Below are positions 34,162-43,746 of a DNA stretch of 64,000 bases, piece after piece. Source of the DNA: Flammeovirga yaeyamensis (GTDB taxonomy: Bacteria; Bacteroidota; Bacteroidia; Cytophagales; Flammeovirgaceae); contig NZ_CP076132.1 in NCBI RefSeq assembly GCF_018736045.1, positions 2,651,501 through 2,715,500 of the forward strand. The letters run 5' to 3'. Numbering within the stretch: position 1 is the stretch's first letter; each line of letters opens with the position of its first letter. Both the position numbers and the translations under genes were made by a program. The notes under the pieces are model-generated. The model saw nothing but the letters and a program-made list of their open reading frames with translations. It did not search any database and had not been told where the DNA came from.

Positions 34162-35334
34162 TTAAATTGAATTTTGTTGACTTAGTTGTTTTATCGCAAT
34201 ATCTAACTCATCCATGGTATCTACTTCACTTAGAGTATGGTCTGATAATGGTTCGATTAATTTGATATTGGCATCTTCTAAAATCTCCCTCAAAGAGTTT
34301 TTTCCGAAGGCCAGTGATTGAAGGAGTCTAAGATAACTCCTTGGTTCCCAAATACCTAATAATGGCTGAGGAGCTCCAGTATCCTTAGACTTGTAAAGTG
34401 TAGCTAACTTAGAAGGATCCCTTTGTTCAATCAAATGCATAATAGTTTTATCATCTACAAAAGGTAAGTCAATGGCTACAGTCATCCATGCGCAATTTGG
34501 ATTTTGTCTAAATGCAGATAATAATGCTCCGAAAGGACCTAAATTAATAAAAGAATCGGGTAGGAGATTCTCTTGATCCGAAAAATCCTTCAATTGTTGT
34601 GGTCGACAAGACATAAATGCTTTTGAGGTATACTTAGAAAGAATTTCCTTCATATGGAAACGCTGCTCTTTACCATGATAATTTATCTTTGCTTTGTCCT
34701 TACCACCCATTCTTTTAGAACGGCCTCCAGCAAGCAATAAGCCATTTAAATTTCCAGTATCTTGTCTTAATACTATCTCAATAAATTGACTAATACCAAC
34801 TGTGTTTCCTATTTCAAATATTGGCTTATGCTCAATATTATGTATTCTCTCATATAATATCGGAGGGATATCCTCTTTTGATGCTCCTTCTGCTAATACA
34901 ACACATAAAACATTACTTAATCGGTTAATTTTACGATGTAGAGTAGGTGTTTTATCTTTATCTATTATAAGAATTTGTTTAGAAGCTTTAAAGTGGTTGC
35001 CATTGATAAATGCAGCATCAATATCATTTAATAACACATGTCTCTCAGGTACACTGAAAGCTTTTCTAAAATCAGCTCTTGAAAAAGTAATTTTATCAAT
35101 TATTTCAACACGTGCTTTATGCGATAGTGCCTTAGAGGAATCAATACCTAATTCCTTCTCCATTTCGGAACTTTGATGGTCACAATCAATATAACCTAAA
35201 TTCCAATTGTCAGAAAGATTCTCAATTAGTCTAAAAACTAATTCTTTAACAATCCCTGGAGACGTACCAAGAAATGCAATCTCTGTTCTACAAAATCTAC
35301 CCACTTTAGGTCTAACTAAATCACTCTCCTGCAT
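34162..35334 (-). CDS. Molybdenum cofactor guanylyltransferase-like protein with MobB-like N-terminal part
   Basis: The C-terminal half (about 195-390) is a MobA-type nucleotidyltransferase: LNGLLLAGGRSKRMGGKDKA (nucleotide-binding LAGGxSxRMGxDKA), LGPFGALLSAF and MTVAIDLPFVDD. MobA attaches GMP to molybdopterin. The N-terminal half begins IAFLGTSPGIVKELVFRLIE, aligned in position with the P-loop of MobB (GxxGxGKTTL) but without the GKT residues. The protein therefore looks like a MobB-MobA fusion with a decayed MobB ATPase site. No other moa/moe genes are adjacent. It lies between a TonB receptor gene (20 nt) and the nuclease gene. Confidence 0.75.
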   Translation of the reverse strand: MQESDLVRPKVGRFCRTEIAFLGTSPGIVKELVFRLIENLSDNWNLGYIDCDHQSSEMEKELGIDSSKALSHKARVEIIDKITFSRADFRKAFSVPERHVLLNDIDAAFINGNHFKASKQILIIDKDKTPTLHRKINRLSNVLCVVLAEGASKEDIPPILYERIHNIEHKPIFEIGNTVGISQFIEIVLRQDTGNLNGLLLAGGRSKRMGGKDKAKINYHGKEQRFHMKEILSKYTSKAFMSCRPQQLKDFSDQENLLPDSFINLGPFGALLSAFRQNPNCAWMTVAIDLPFVDDKTIMHLIEQRDPSKLATLYKSKDTGAPQPLLGIWEPRSYLRLLQSLAFGKNSLREILEDANIKLIEPLSDHTLSEVDTMDELDIAIKQLSQQNSI

Positions 35335-35353
35335 AATCTTTATATTTCTTTCT

Positions 35354-37771
35354 CTAAAGTTGCAAAATCATTTTTACATTGAAAAATCTTTGGGACAAAG
35401 TATTTGGAACTGCATACTGTTTTCCATCATATGTTTTTACCCAAGTGTGAGAAATTACATTATTATTTCCCAAAACATTTAGTATTTCTAATCCAATCTG
35501 AAGGTTTTTCATAAACTCTTCACTTGGGTTATTCGATTTTTTATTCAATGCTATAATCTTATTGAAACCCAAATCTAATCTCATGTATTCATTACCTCCA
35601 CTAAATGCATTTCTAAATTCAGGTTGATCTGGAGGTCCAAACGGCAAACCAGAACCAAATAAGAAACGTAGATTCATTCTCATAGTTGGATTATTCGGTA
35701 AATGGTCTTGGAAAAACATAGCAAGAGTAACTCTTTGATCCGTTGGTCTCCTTATAAACCCACGAGGGTCACCCTCAATTTTCTCTTTCGTTTGCATTAT
35801 ACTCAGTGCTACCCAAGATTGGGTGCCAGGAATAAACTCTCCACTAATTCTGGTGTCAATACCTGCAGCATAGGCTACACCCTCATTTTCACCTGAATAT
35901 CGAATTCTTATATTATCGACATTGTATGGTACAACATTCCATAAATGCTTGTAATAGACTTCAGATATCAATTTAAATGGACGTCCCCATTGTTCGAAAT
36001 TATAATTTATTCCTCCTATAAAATGTAAGGATCCTTGTGCCTTTAGATCTAGATTTAAAGTACCATCAGGTCTTCTCATTTCTCTGTAGAAAGGAGGTTG
36101 ATAATACACACCCGAAGCAAAATTGAAAACGACATCTTTTTCCCATTCTGGTTTAAAGGAATATTGGAAACGTGGTGAAAAATTAAATTCATTATTAATC
36201 GTCCAATACGTTCCACGAACACCCAAAGTCATTTTGTGTTTATCATTAGGGGAAAAATAGGTAGTTTGATAATACCCTGAATATCTCTGAGAGGTAATGT
36301 TATTATTTGCACTAAGTACATTATTTACATCAATAACATATCCTGCAGAATCTTGAAATTGATACTCAGACAATTGGTCATCTATGTCCTCCACTTTCAT
36401 TTGAACTCCAAATTCAGAATGAAGTTGGTTAGAATGATCCCACTCATTTCTATTCTCAACAATAAAAACATTTGCCTTTAACGAATTTCGAGAATATTGA
36501 TAACCTCCACCAATGCCTTGTTCAGTAGAACAATCATTAATACTATTAAAATCTTGAGTATCACAAATACGGTAGGCGTTTTCTAAATTACTTCTTTCTC
36601 TTTCTTGAGTAACTAGGGCAGAAGTGATAATATTTGAAGTGAAATTTTCATTGAAGTTATGAATCAATTTTAAGCCACCTTGGAAAGTATCATAATCTAA
36701 TTGTTCTTTCCCTTCAAAAGCAATAGTTAAGTTACTTACACCTTCTCCTGTTTGAAAATTTGATGATCGAGTAGTTGGAAAAACACTATATCTATTTGAT
36801 GCATACGATAAAATTGCATCTAGATAAGTTTTTCCTTTTTTTTCTTTTCCAGATAAATCAAAACTGAAATACGATTGGACATCACCAAATCGGGGACGAT
36901 ACTCACCTTCTGTTTGTAATGTATTTAATAGGTATTCTGTCGATTTATATCTTGCACTAACAATACCTGTATGTTTCTTATTTTTTGACGCTCCGCCAAC
37001 AGTTAAACTTCCGCCTAGTAAGGATGCTTCCAATACTCCTTCAAAGCTCATCGGCTTTTTGTATTGAATATTTAATGAACTTGATAACTTATCTCCATAT
37101 TTACTTTCCCAACCACCTGAAGAAAATTCAATGTTATCTACCATTCTAGAATTGACAAAGCTGAGTCCTTCTTGTTGACCTGCACGAGCAATAAAAGGTC
37201 TGTATATTTCTATGTTATTTACATAAACAAGGTTTTCATCAAAACTACCTCCTCTAACAGAATAATCAGAAGAAAGCTCATTATTAGAAGCAATACCTAA
37301 TGCACCACTAGCTACTAATTGTTGAGTGAATTCACCAAAGCCTACAGGTATTTCTTGAAGATCTTCACCTTTAACATAAACAGCTCCAGCCTTTGTTCTA
37401 ATATCACTTTCTCTTGAATCGACAATTTTCACCTCATCCAATTCAAAGATTTGTTTGTATAACTTAATGTCTAAAGTTTTTATCTCATCCTTTAATAATT
37501 TTATCTGAAATGCTCGAGGGGAATAATTAGGATGATTAAAAAATATAGTTGTTAAAGAATCAGGTGATAACTCTAAAATATAGGCCCCTTCATTATTCGT
37601 AATGTAAAAATTATTCTTATTTGTCCCTTCTTGTACCATTGCCGCTGAAATTGGATTCCCTATAGAATCCAAAACAACACCTCTTAGTGTCGCATTCTGA
37701 GCTGTAGCACTTTGAAAAGTTAAACAGATGATAGTCAGAAAAATAAAAGAAAGATATGTAAGTGTTCTCAA
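35354..37771 (-). CDS. TonB-dependent outer-membrane receptor
   Basis: The 805-residue protein has a signal peptide (MRTLTYLSFIFLTIICLTFQSATA), a carboxypeptidase-regulatory-like domain (about 28-95; LRGVVLDSIGNPISAAMVQEG), a plug (about 115-225; YSVRGGSFDENLVYVNNIEIYRPF) and a 22-strand-type barrel ending in aromatic FFNVKMILQL. The short size and lack of a SusD neighbour argue against a SusC polysaccharide transporter; the ligand is unknown. The mobA-like gene 19 nt downstream could be co-transcribed, hinting at but not proving a metal-related substrate. Confidence 0.9.
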   Translation of the reverse strand: MRTLTYLSFIFLTIICLTFQSATAQNATLRGVVLDSIGNPISAAMVQEGTNKNNFYITNNEGAYILELSPDSLTTIFFNHPNYSPRAFQIKLLKDEIKTLDIKLYKQIFELDEVKIVDSRESDIRTKAGAVYVKGEDLQEIPVGFGEFTQQLVASGALGIASNNELSSDYSVRGGSFDENLVYVNNIEIYRPFIARAGQQEGLSFVNSRMVDNIEFSSGGWESKYGDKLSSSLNIQYKKPMSFEGVLEASLLGGSLTVGGASKNKKHTGIVSARYKSTEYLLNTLQTEGEYRPRFGDVQSYFSFDLSGKEKKGKTYLDAILSYASNRYSVFPTTRSSNFQTGEGVSNLTIAFEGKEQLDYDTFQGGLKLIHNFNENFTSNIITSALVTQERERSNLENAYRICDTQDFNSINDCSTEQGIGGGYQYSRNSLKANVFIVENRNEWDHSNQLHSEFGVQMKVEDIDDQLSEYQFQDSAGYVIDVNNVLSANNNITSQRYSGYYQTTYFSPNDKHKMTLGVRGTYWTINNEFNFSPRFQYSFKPEWEKDVVFNFASGVYYQPPFYREMRRPDGTLNLDLKAQGSLHFIGGINYNFEQWGRPFKLISEVYYKHLWNVVPYNVDNIRIRYSGENEGVAYAAGIDTRISGEFIPGTQSWVALSIMQTKEKIEGDPRGFIRRPTDQRVTLAMFFQDHLPNNPTMRMNLRFLFGSGLPFGPPDQPEFRNAFSGGNEYMRLDLGFNKIIALNKKSNNPSEEFMKNLQIGLEILNVLGNNNVISHTWVKTYDGKQYAVPNTLSQRFFNVKMILQL

Positions 37772-37953
37772 ATTTTTTAAGATTATGCCTTAATAATTAC
37801 ATCTCAAGTTACTTTATAATACACTTGAAATCCTATTCAAATTAAATAATTTTGAAATCTTTTTGCATCTTACGAAAAAAAAATGGTAATATTAACCATA
37901 CACTTTAGTGATATAACTAGCTCATATTATTCATTATACTTTTCCAGCTTACT

Positions 37954-38388
37954 ATGAATTCAACGAATACTACTGTAATTGATAACGTTAGAAATTATTT
38001 TGGGAACGATTACCCAGAAGATTTATCTTTAGACCAGGCCTACCTTCACATTGGACATTTTTTTGGTTGGGTGATTGCCAATGACCTTTATAGTGAAGAA
38101 TATGAAGATGATTTTGGATCACAAATTCTGTATTTCTCAAGAAAAGAGATTACTCCAATTATCCTTGCAGAGACATTAGATGGTATATTAGATATAGATC
38201 TATTTGATGATGACATAAAACCATTTGTGTTGGAATATTACTGCAGTGGACAATACTTAAATGACTATAAGGATGCACTTTTAAAAGAATTAGAAAGTAT
38301 GTTCCATATTCAAGACACATGGGATAACTTCTCAATAATGAGTAAGTTATTAAATCAGCGTTACGATATGTGGAAAAATAAAAGTTAA
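37954..38388 (+). CDS. Small acidic protein of unknown function
   Basis: The 144-residue protein is acidic and mostly helical. It contains LDQAYLHIGHFFGWVIANDLYSEEYEDDFG, which resembles a conserved motif (AxxHIxxFLGWxI) in a family of small bacterial proteins sometimes named DUF7832; I am only moderately sure of this match. No signal peptide or membrane span is present. It sits alone ahead of tamB, which has its own -7 box. Confidence 0.65.
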   Translation: MNSTNTTVIDNVRNYFGNDYPEDLSLDQAYLHIGHFFGWVIANDLYSEEYEDDFGSQILYFSRKEITPIILAETLDGILDIDLFDDDIKPFVLEYYCSGQYLNDYKDALLKELESMFHIQDTWDNFSIMSKLLNQRYDMWKNKS

Positions 38389-38444
38389 ACGATTTGATAT
38401 TTTCGCCCTTTATTCTCGTAAAAAAATATAAAAATCTTTAATTT

Positions 38445-38452
38445 TAGTTTTG
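38445..38452 (+). promoter_or_regulatory. Possible -7 box of tamB
   Basis: TAGTTTTG matches TAnnTTTG, 33 nt before the tamB start. The -33 element is not apparent. Confidence 0.45.
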
Positions 38453-38484
38453 GTAACACCATAATTAAACTCGAATAACTGAGA

Positions 38485-41400
38485 ATGAAAGGATCTCTCA
38501 AACGCCTTTTCTTTGGAATCCTAATTTTATTTATCCTACTATTAGGTCTTGTGTACGGTATCTTACGAGTGCCGTTTGTACAAAACTATATCGTTGATAA
38601 GGCAACATCATATCTTTCAGACAAAACTAATAGCGAAGTAAGTATAGGCTATATAGCATTAAACTTCCCTAAATCTTTAGTCATAGACGACGTACTTCTA
38701 AAAAATCCCAATGGGGAAGATTTTATTTCTATAAAAGAAATTGAATTAGACGTCGACGCCGAAACCATATCTTTAGAAAGAGTGGTTATCGATAAGTTTG
38801 CTGTTCATAGTCTCCAAACAAATATTAAAGTCAATAAGAATGGTGAATTCAATTTTGATTATTTAATCAATGCATTCGCTTCTAATGAGGAGGAAGTTGT
38901 AGAAGAAGATACCACTACTTCAGTAATTCCTCCAATCATTCTTCACGATATAGATTTAATAGATGTAGATATTACCTACTTAGATAGTGTGATGAATATG
39001 GATGCACATTTAAATATTGGTAGACTAAATACAAGCATTCCCGAAATCAACTTAAATACATCATCATACAACGTGAGTAATATTTTACTAGAAAACAGTA
39101 AAATTTCATACACCCAATTTGATGAAATGCCTACATCTGATGTTGATACCACTCAAACATCTACAGATGAAGAAACTCCCTTTCATTTAATATTAAGCAA
39201 ACTACAAATCCATAATGTTGATCTTGATTATGATGATCAAGTAAGTCCACAGAAAGCGACTATTCACATAGGTGATCTTAATTTATTACAACATGAATTT
39301 GATTTAGTCAAACAAGATATTAACATTGAAAAATTTGATTTAAATCAATCTTCTATTGAATATCAATTAACCTCGGATACTACAATAAAAGCACCTCCGG
39401 CTAAAGTTTTACCTTTAGCACCTCTTAAAGATCTAGGTATAGGTTGGAATGTAGCCATCAACGAAATAGGCATCAAAGACCTAAGTTTAAAATATGATGA
39501 TCACCTTTATAAGAATGTTGAAGGTTTTGATGCAAAACATATTTTCATTTCTAAGACCAACCTTTCAACTACTGATATTAAGGTCAACGATCAACAGATT
39601 TATATCGACCTAGAGCATTTTGATATGGTCGAAAAATCTGGTTTAAGTATCAATAGTTTGTCCTCATATATAGATGTTCAACCACAAAGTCTTGAGTTAA
39701 GGGAATTGTTGGTTGAAGTGAATAATAGCTTTTTACTAAATGATTTGAAATTGCGATTCACCAATTTATATCAAATAGGAGACTATATAGACGATCTTCA
39801 ATTTGATAATCACTTAAAACGATCTCATTTGACATTTTCTGATGCATTAATCTTTGATCCAACACTTAAAAAAGATTCTGTAATTGCTCCTTACTTGACA
39901 TCTTATGTGGATGGTAGTTTAATAGCCAAAGGGAATACAAAAGAAATGTCCATCAAAGAGGGTAAAATAAATTCAAATTTAGGTTTAGAAACAGATTTTG
40001 ATATAGAATTGAAAGATGTAATGAGCGAAGATTCTCTATACTTCGCCGTAAAAATCGATTCTCTAAACTTTTATACAACCCCTCTTATAAATATCAATCT
40101 CGATGATACGTTAAAAGAGTCATTTGATTTACCAAAACATATAGTGGGTAATTTAAAGGTAAAAGGACACCCAACGGATTTATCTGGGGACATGAAATTG
40201 GCACTAGATGAGTATGGAGCTTTTGATTTAGAATATTACTTATTAAATGAAGATGAGTATAAAATCAAAACTAACACCTATAATTTAGAAGTTGGAAAAA
40301 TTTTAAAGGACAGCACAATCGGTGAAGTAAGTACTTATTTGACAGCTGTAGGTAAAGGTTTTGATCCTGAAAAGGATCTAAAGGCTTTAATTACTTTCCA
40401 TCTCAAAGAAGCTATCTATAATAATTACGATTATGGTGGATTAAAAGCCAACTTAGATGTAGACCGAATGGCTGTTAAATGGGATGCGAAAACCAAAGGA
40501 GATGGTGCTCAATTCGACCTTAATGGTTTTATTGACATGAATCAAGAAGTCCCTATTGCAGATATTCATGGTAAAATTGAACACTTAGACTTTTTGAAAC
40601 TCAATTTTTACGAAGACACACTAACTATAGGAATGATAATAGATTCTGATACTCGAGGTTTCGATATCAAGGATTTGAATTCTACCTTAAAAGTTGAGGA
40701 TTTATATTTTTACGATGGTAAAGACACTTACACTTTTGATGAAATCAAATTGCATGCAGAATTAGATTCAACACATATTGCAGGTAATCTAGTCGCTCCT
40801 CATATTGAAGGTGCCATAAATTCTGATTTACCTTTGGATTCATTATCTGTAGTTTTGGAAAGGTATTTTTCACAATACATTTCATCAAGAGATATGATTG
40901 GTCAATTGCCACCATCAAATGGCAAAATGTCAGGCTATTTAAAATTGACAGATTCCGAACTACTGACCAATGGTTTTATAGAAGGATTGGACTCATTGGT
41001 TTTAAGCAAATGTGATTTCCTTTTCGATGCCTCTACTAATAAATTCGATTTTGATGTTCTTCTACCAAGAATAACTTATTCTGATATTGATCTTGATTCT
41101 ACATATTTATCATTACATGCTAATGGTATTTCCTTAAAATATGATGTCGGATTTAGATTACTTCAAATGTTGGGGTACGAGGAATATGCATTACATCATT
41201 GGAGTCTTAATGGAGAAGCTAAAGACAATGATCTGACTTTTATAACACAAGGTAAGACAGAAGATTTATCAAAAGAATGGCTATGGGCCGGAGGAGAATT
41301 AATTCTAGATTCTACCACATATCGATTTAATTTAGAAGATAAATTCATAGTGAATGGAATGAAGTGGGATGTGAATAAGGAAAACTATATTTTATCAGAT

Positions 41401-43746
41401 GGTGGACTTCCTTATGTAAGCAATGTTCGCTTAAAACAGGATCAACAAGAAATAAATTTATATACTTCTCAGTACGATGAAAAAGATACCGTATACAAAT
41501 TCGAGATAAAAGATTATTCTTTAGATAAACTGACTTACAATAGCCAGAATGATACATCCCTCATCAATGGTGATATTAATATGGATGTAGAAATAGGAGA
41601 CATATCTTCTGGAGGTAAACTTAATTCAAATCTAATTATCGATGGTTTCGGTTTCTTCAATAACATCATTGCTACTATTAAAAATACTGCTAAGAATACA
41701 ACAGACATCAATATTTATGAAAACCATACAGTAATTAATGGTCCTATAGGTAATATGAGATCAGACGCCACATTTAATATGGCAGATACGATTGCTCCCT
41801 TGGATTTAACAATGACTATTGATTCCCTTTTAATAAAACCTTTCGAAAAACTTTCGTTTGGTTATTTATCAGATTTATCTGGTGGATTTAAAGGAGACAT
41901 GAAGGTAAAAGGTGGTGGTTCTGCTCCATTATATGTCAGAGGTAGCATCAATATGTATCATCCAACTTTTACTGTTGATATGCTAAACCTAACTTTATAT
42001 GGTTTAGATGGTGATGCAACATTTGATGATAAAGGTATTCACTTCAACAAATTTGGATTTAGAGACATACATGATCACTTAGCTTTACTTGGAGGTAGTA
42101 TAGTTACAACAGATTATCAGAGCATGGATTTTGATTTAAAATTCTCTGCTGATGATATCGTCTTAATTAATTCAACAGTGAAAGATAATCCCGAATACTT
42201 CGGTCAATTGATCATTGGTAATTTAACTTCAATCAAAGGTCCAATAGATCATTTGATTATCGATTCTGATATTCGTATTTCAAGAGGTACCAACCTAACT
42301 TATGTCTACATAGATGGAGGTTTAGGTGATGTAGAAACAGGAGATGATATTATTGAATTTATAGCTGAAGAAGATACAACTAATATCAAAAAGAAGTCTG
42401 ACAATTATGAATTGAATGCTAAAATTAATATTGATAATCAATCTTCTTTTAGAATAGTAATCGACCCAAGAGCTGGGGATGCATTAACCTTAGTAGGAGG
42501 CGGAACTTTGAATTTAAGAATGGATGCTGGAGGGGATTTAGTGATGTCAGGCCAATATCAAGTAACAGAAGGAGATTACAGCATGACTTTTTATCAGTTG
42601 ATGAATAAAAAGTTATTATTAGAAAAAGGAAGTTCTGTACTTTGGACAGGTGATCCCTACAATCCACAAGCAAATATGACTGCTATCTATGAGATTAGTA
42701 CTTCACCATATCCATTAGTTGCCAACCTGATCAGTCAGAGTGAAACCAATAAGTACAAATCCAAAAGGCCTTTCAAGGTATATATGAATATGAGAGGTGA
42801 TGTGATCACTCCTGAATTATCATTTAAATTAGAATATCCAGAGGGTAGTCAAGGTGGTGATAAAATTGAGACTGCAGTCGAAAATTTAAATCAGGATGAA
42901 TCTCAATTAAATAAACAGGTATTTGCACTATTGATTTTAGGTACATTTTTAAATGATGCTGGTGGAGATGGAGCTTCAACTACTGATATGGTAGCAGGAT
43001 CTGTAAGTTCGATCATCAGTCAGCAATTGAATAATGTAACTAATAATTTAACCAACGGCTTTGTTGATGTGAATTTTGATGTTGATTCTTATTCTCAGAA
43101 TAATGACAAAGGTGGTTCATCAAATAGAACTGACGTTGGAGTAACTTTAAAGAAAAACCTTTTCAATGATCGTTTAAGTGTATCTGTTGGAGGTAAAGTA
43201 GCGGTAAATGGTAATGAAGCATCAAATTCATCGAATACCTTTAACACCGATTTCCTCTTAGAATACAATCTCCTTACAGATGGGACGCTTAAAAATAGGT
43301 TATTTAGATCTATTGACGCTCAATATTTCACACCGGATGTATTTAAGACAGGAGTTTCAATAGTATTCACGAAGGATTATAATCAGGGGAAAGAATTATT
43401 CATCAGAAATCTTGATAAAAGAAAAGATGTTAGAAAAAGGTTGGGTATGATCAAGAGGTCAAATACTGGAGGAGGTATGATGGCTTCACCAAAAGATTCA
43501 ACCTCATCAGGTGGCGGAATGAAACCAGCGAAACCTGATTCTACTTCTTCTGGAGGTATGAAGCCTGCTGTTGAAATAGACAGCACTTCAATAAATACAC
43601 TTCCGGATTCAACCATAAATGAAATTCCTGTAGAAAGTGATTCATCTAGTAATTCAGAGAAATCATCTTCATATATGGATACTTTTATTCCATTTTTTCA
43701 TAGAGAAGAATCATTAAATAGCTTATTAGCAGACAATGACAACTAA
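38485..43746 (+). CDS. tamB: Translocation and assembly module protein TamB (DUF490)
   Basis: TamB bridges the periplasm and helps place outer-membrane proteins or lipids. The 1753-residue protein has a short basic start and one membrane anchor (LFFGILILFILLLGLVYGIL, about 9-28), an AsmA-like region (FVQNYIVDKATSYLSDKTNSEVSIG), a very long run of repeated beta-strand segments, and the DUF490 domain toward the C-terminus (about 1280-1640; GGGTLNLRMDAGGDLVMSGQYQVTEGDY, FLNDAGGDG, RLSVSVGGKV). The end is unusual: about 80 residues with repeated GGGM-x-DSTSS units rich in S, G and P. Its last 11 bases overlap the start of the lipoprotein TamA/BamA homologue, indicating an operon. Confidence 0.93.
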   Translation: MKGSLKRLFFGILILFILLLGLVYGILRVPFVQNYIVDKATSYLSDKTNSEVSIGYIALNFPKSLVIDDVLLKNPNGEDFISIKEIELDVDAETISLERVVIDKFAVHSLQTNIKVNKNGEFNFDYLINAFASNEEEVVEEDTTTSVIPPIILHDIDLIDVDITYLDSVMNMDAHLNIGRLNTSIPEINLNTSSYNVSNILLENSKISYTQFDEMPTSDVDTTQTSTDEETPFHLILSKLQIHNVDLDYDDQVSPQKATIHIGDLNLLQHEFDLVKQDINIEKFDLNQSSIEYQLTSDTTIKAPPAKVLPLAPLKDLGIGWNVAINEIGIKDLSLKYDDHLYKNVEGFDAKHIFISKTNLSTTDIKVNDQQIYIDLEHFDMVEKSGLSINSLSSYIDVQPQSLELRELLVEVNNSFLLNDLKLRFTNLYQIGDYIDDLQFDNHLKRSHLTFSDALIFDPTLKKDSVIAPYLTSYVDGSLIAKGNTKEMSIKEGKINSNLGLETDFDIELKDVMSEDSLYFAVKIDSLNFYTTPLININLDDTLKESFDLPKHIVGNLKVKGHPTDLSGDMKLALDEYGAFDLEYYLLNEDEYKIKTNTYNLEVGKILKDSTIGEVSTYLTAVGKGFDPEKDLKALITFHLKEAIYNNYDYGGLKANLDVDRMAVKWDAKTKGDGAQFDLNGFIDMNQEVPIADIHGKIEHLDFLKLNFYEDTLTIGMIIDSDTRGFDIKDLNSTLKVEDLYFYDGKDTYTFDEIKLHAELDSTHIAGNLVAPHIEGAINSDLPLDSLSVVLERYFSQYISSRDMIGQLPPSNGKMSGYLKLTDSELLTNGFIEGLDSLVLSKCDFLFDASTNKFDFDVLLPRITYSDIDLDSTYLSLHANGISLKYDVGFRLLQMLGYEEYALHHWSLNGEAKDNDLTFITQGKTEDLSKEWLWAGGELILDSTTYRFNLEDKFIVNGMKWDVNKENYILSDGGLPYVSNVRLKQDQQEINLYTSQYDEKDTVYKFEIKDYSLDKLTYNSQNDTSLINGDINMDVEIGDISSGGKLNSNLIIDGFGFFNNIIATIKNTAKNTTDINIYENHTVINGPIGNMRSDATFNMADTIAPLDLTMTIDSLLIKPFEKLSFGYLSDLSGGFKGDMKVKGGGSAPLYVRGSINMYHPTFTVDMLNLTLYGLDGDATFDDKGIHFNKFGFRDIHDHLALLGGSIVTTDYQSMDFDLKFSADDIVLINSTVKDNPEYFGQLIIGNLTSIKGPIDHLIIDSDIRISRGTNLTYVYIDGGLGDVETGDDIIEFIAEEDTTNIKKKSDNYELNAKINIDNQSSFRIVIDPRAGDALTLVGGGTLNLRMDAGGDLVMSGQYQVTEGDYSMTFYQLMNKKLLLEKGSSVLWTGDPYNPQANMTAIYEISTSPYPLVANLISQSETNKYKSKRPFKVYMNMRGDVITPELSFKLEYPEGSQGGDKIETAVENLNQDESQLNKQVFALLILGTFLNDAGGDGASTTDMVAGSVSSIISQQLNNVTNNLTNGFVDVNFDVDSYSQNNDKGGSSNRTDVGVTLKKNLFNDRLSVSVGGKVAVNGNEASNSSNTFNTDFLLEYNLLTDGTLKNRLFRSIDAQYFTPDVFKTGVSIVFTKDYNQGKELFIRNLDKRKDVRKRLGMIKRSNTGGGMMASPKDSTSSGGGMKPAKPDSTSSGGMKPAVEIDSTSINTLPDSTINEIPVESDSSSNSEKSSSYMDTFIPFFHREESLNSLLADNDN

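Noticed and set aside
34802-35176. Long open frame antisense to the MobA-like gene
   Set aside because: Composition and residues follow the complementary strand of a clear gene; no start context or motif. Similar antisense frames inside sucC (21386-21733), dnaB (61361-61723), ribBA (2430-2795) and mdh (7756-8199) were set aside for the same reason.
35354-37771. SusC-type polysaccharide utilisation locus
   Set aside because: The TonB receptor is short, has no SusD gene beside it and no glycoside hydrolase cluster around it.
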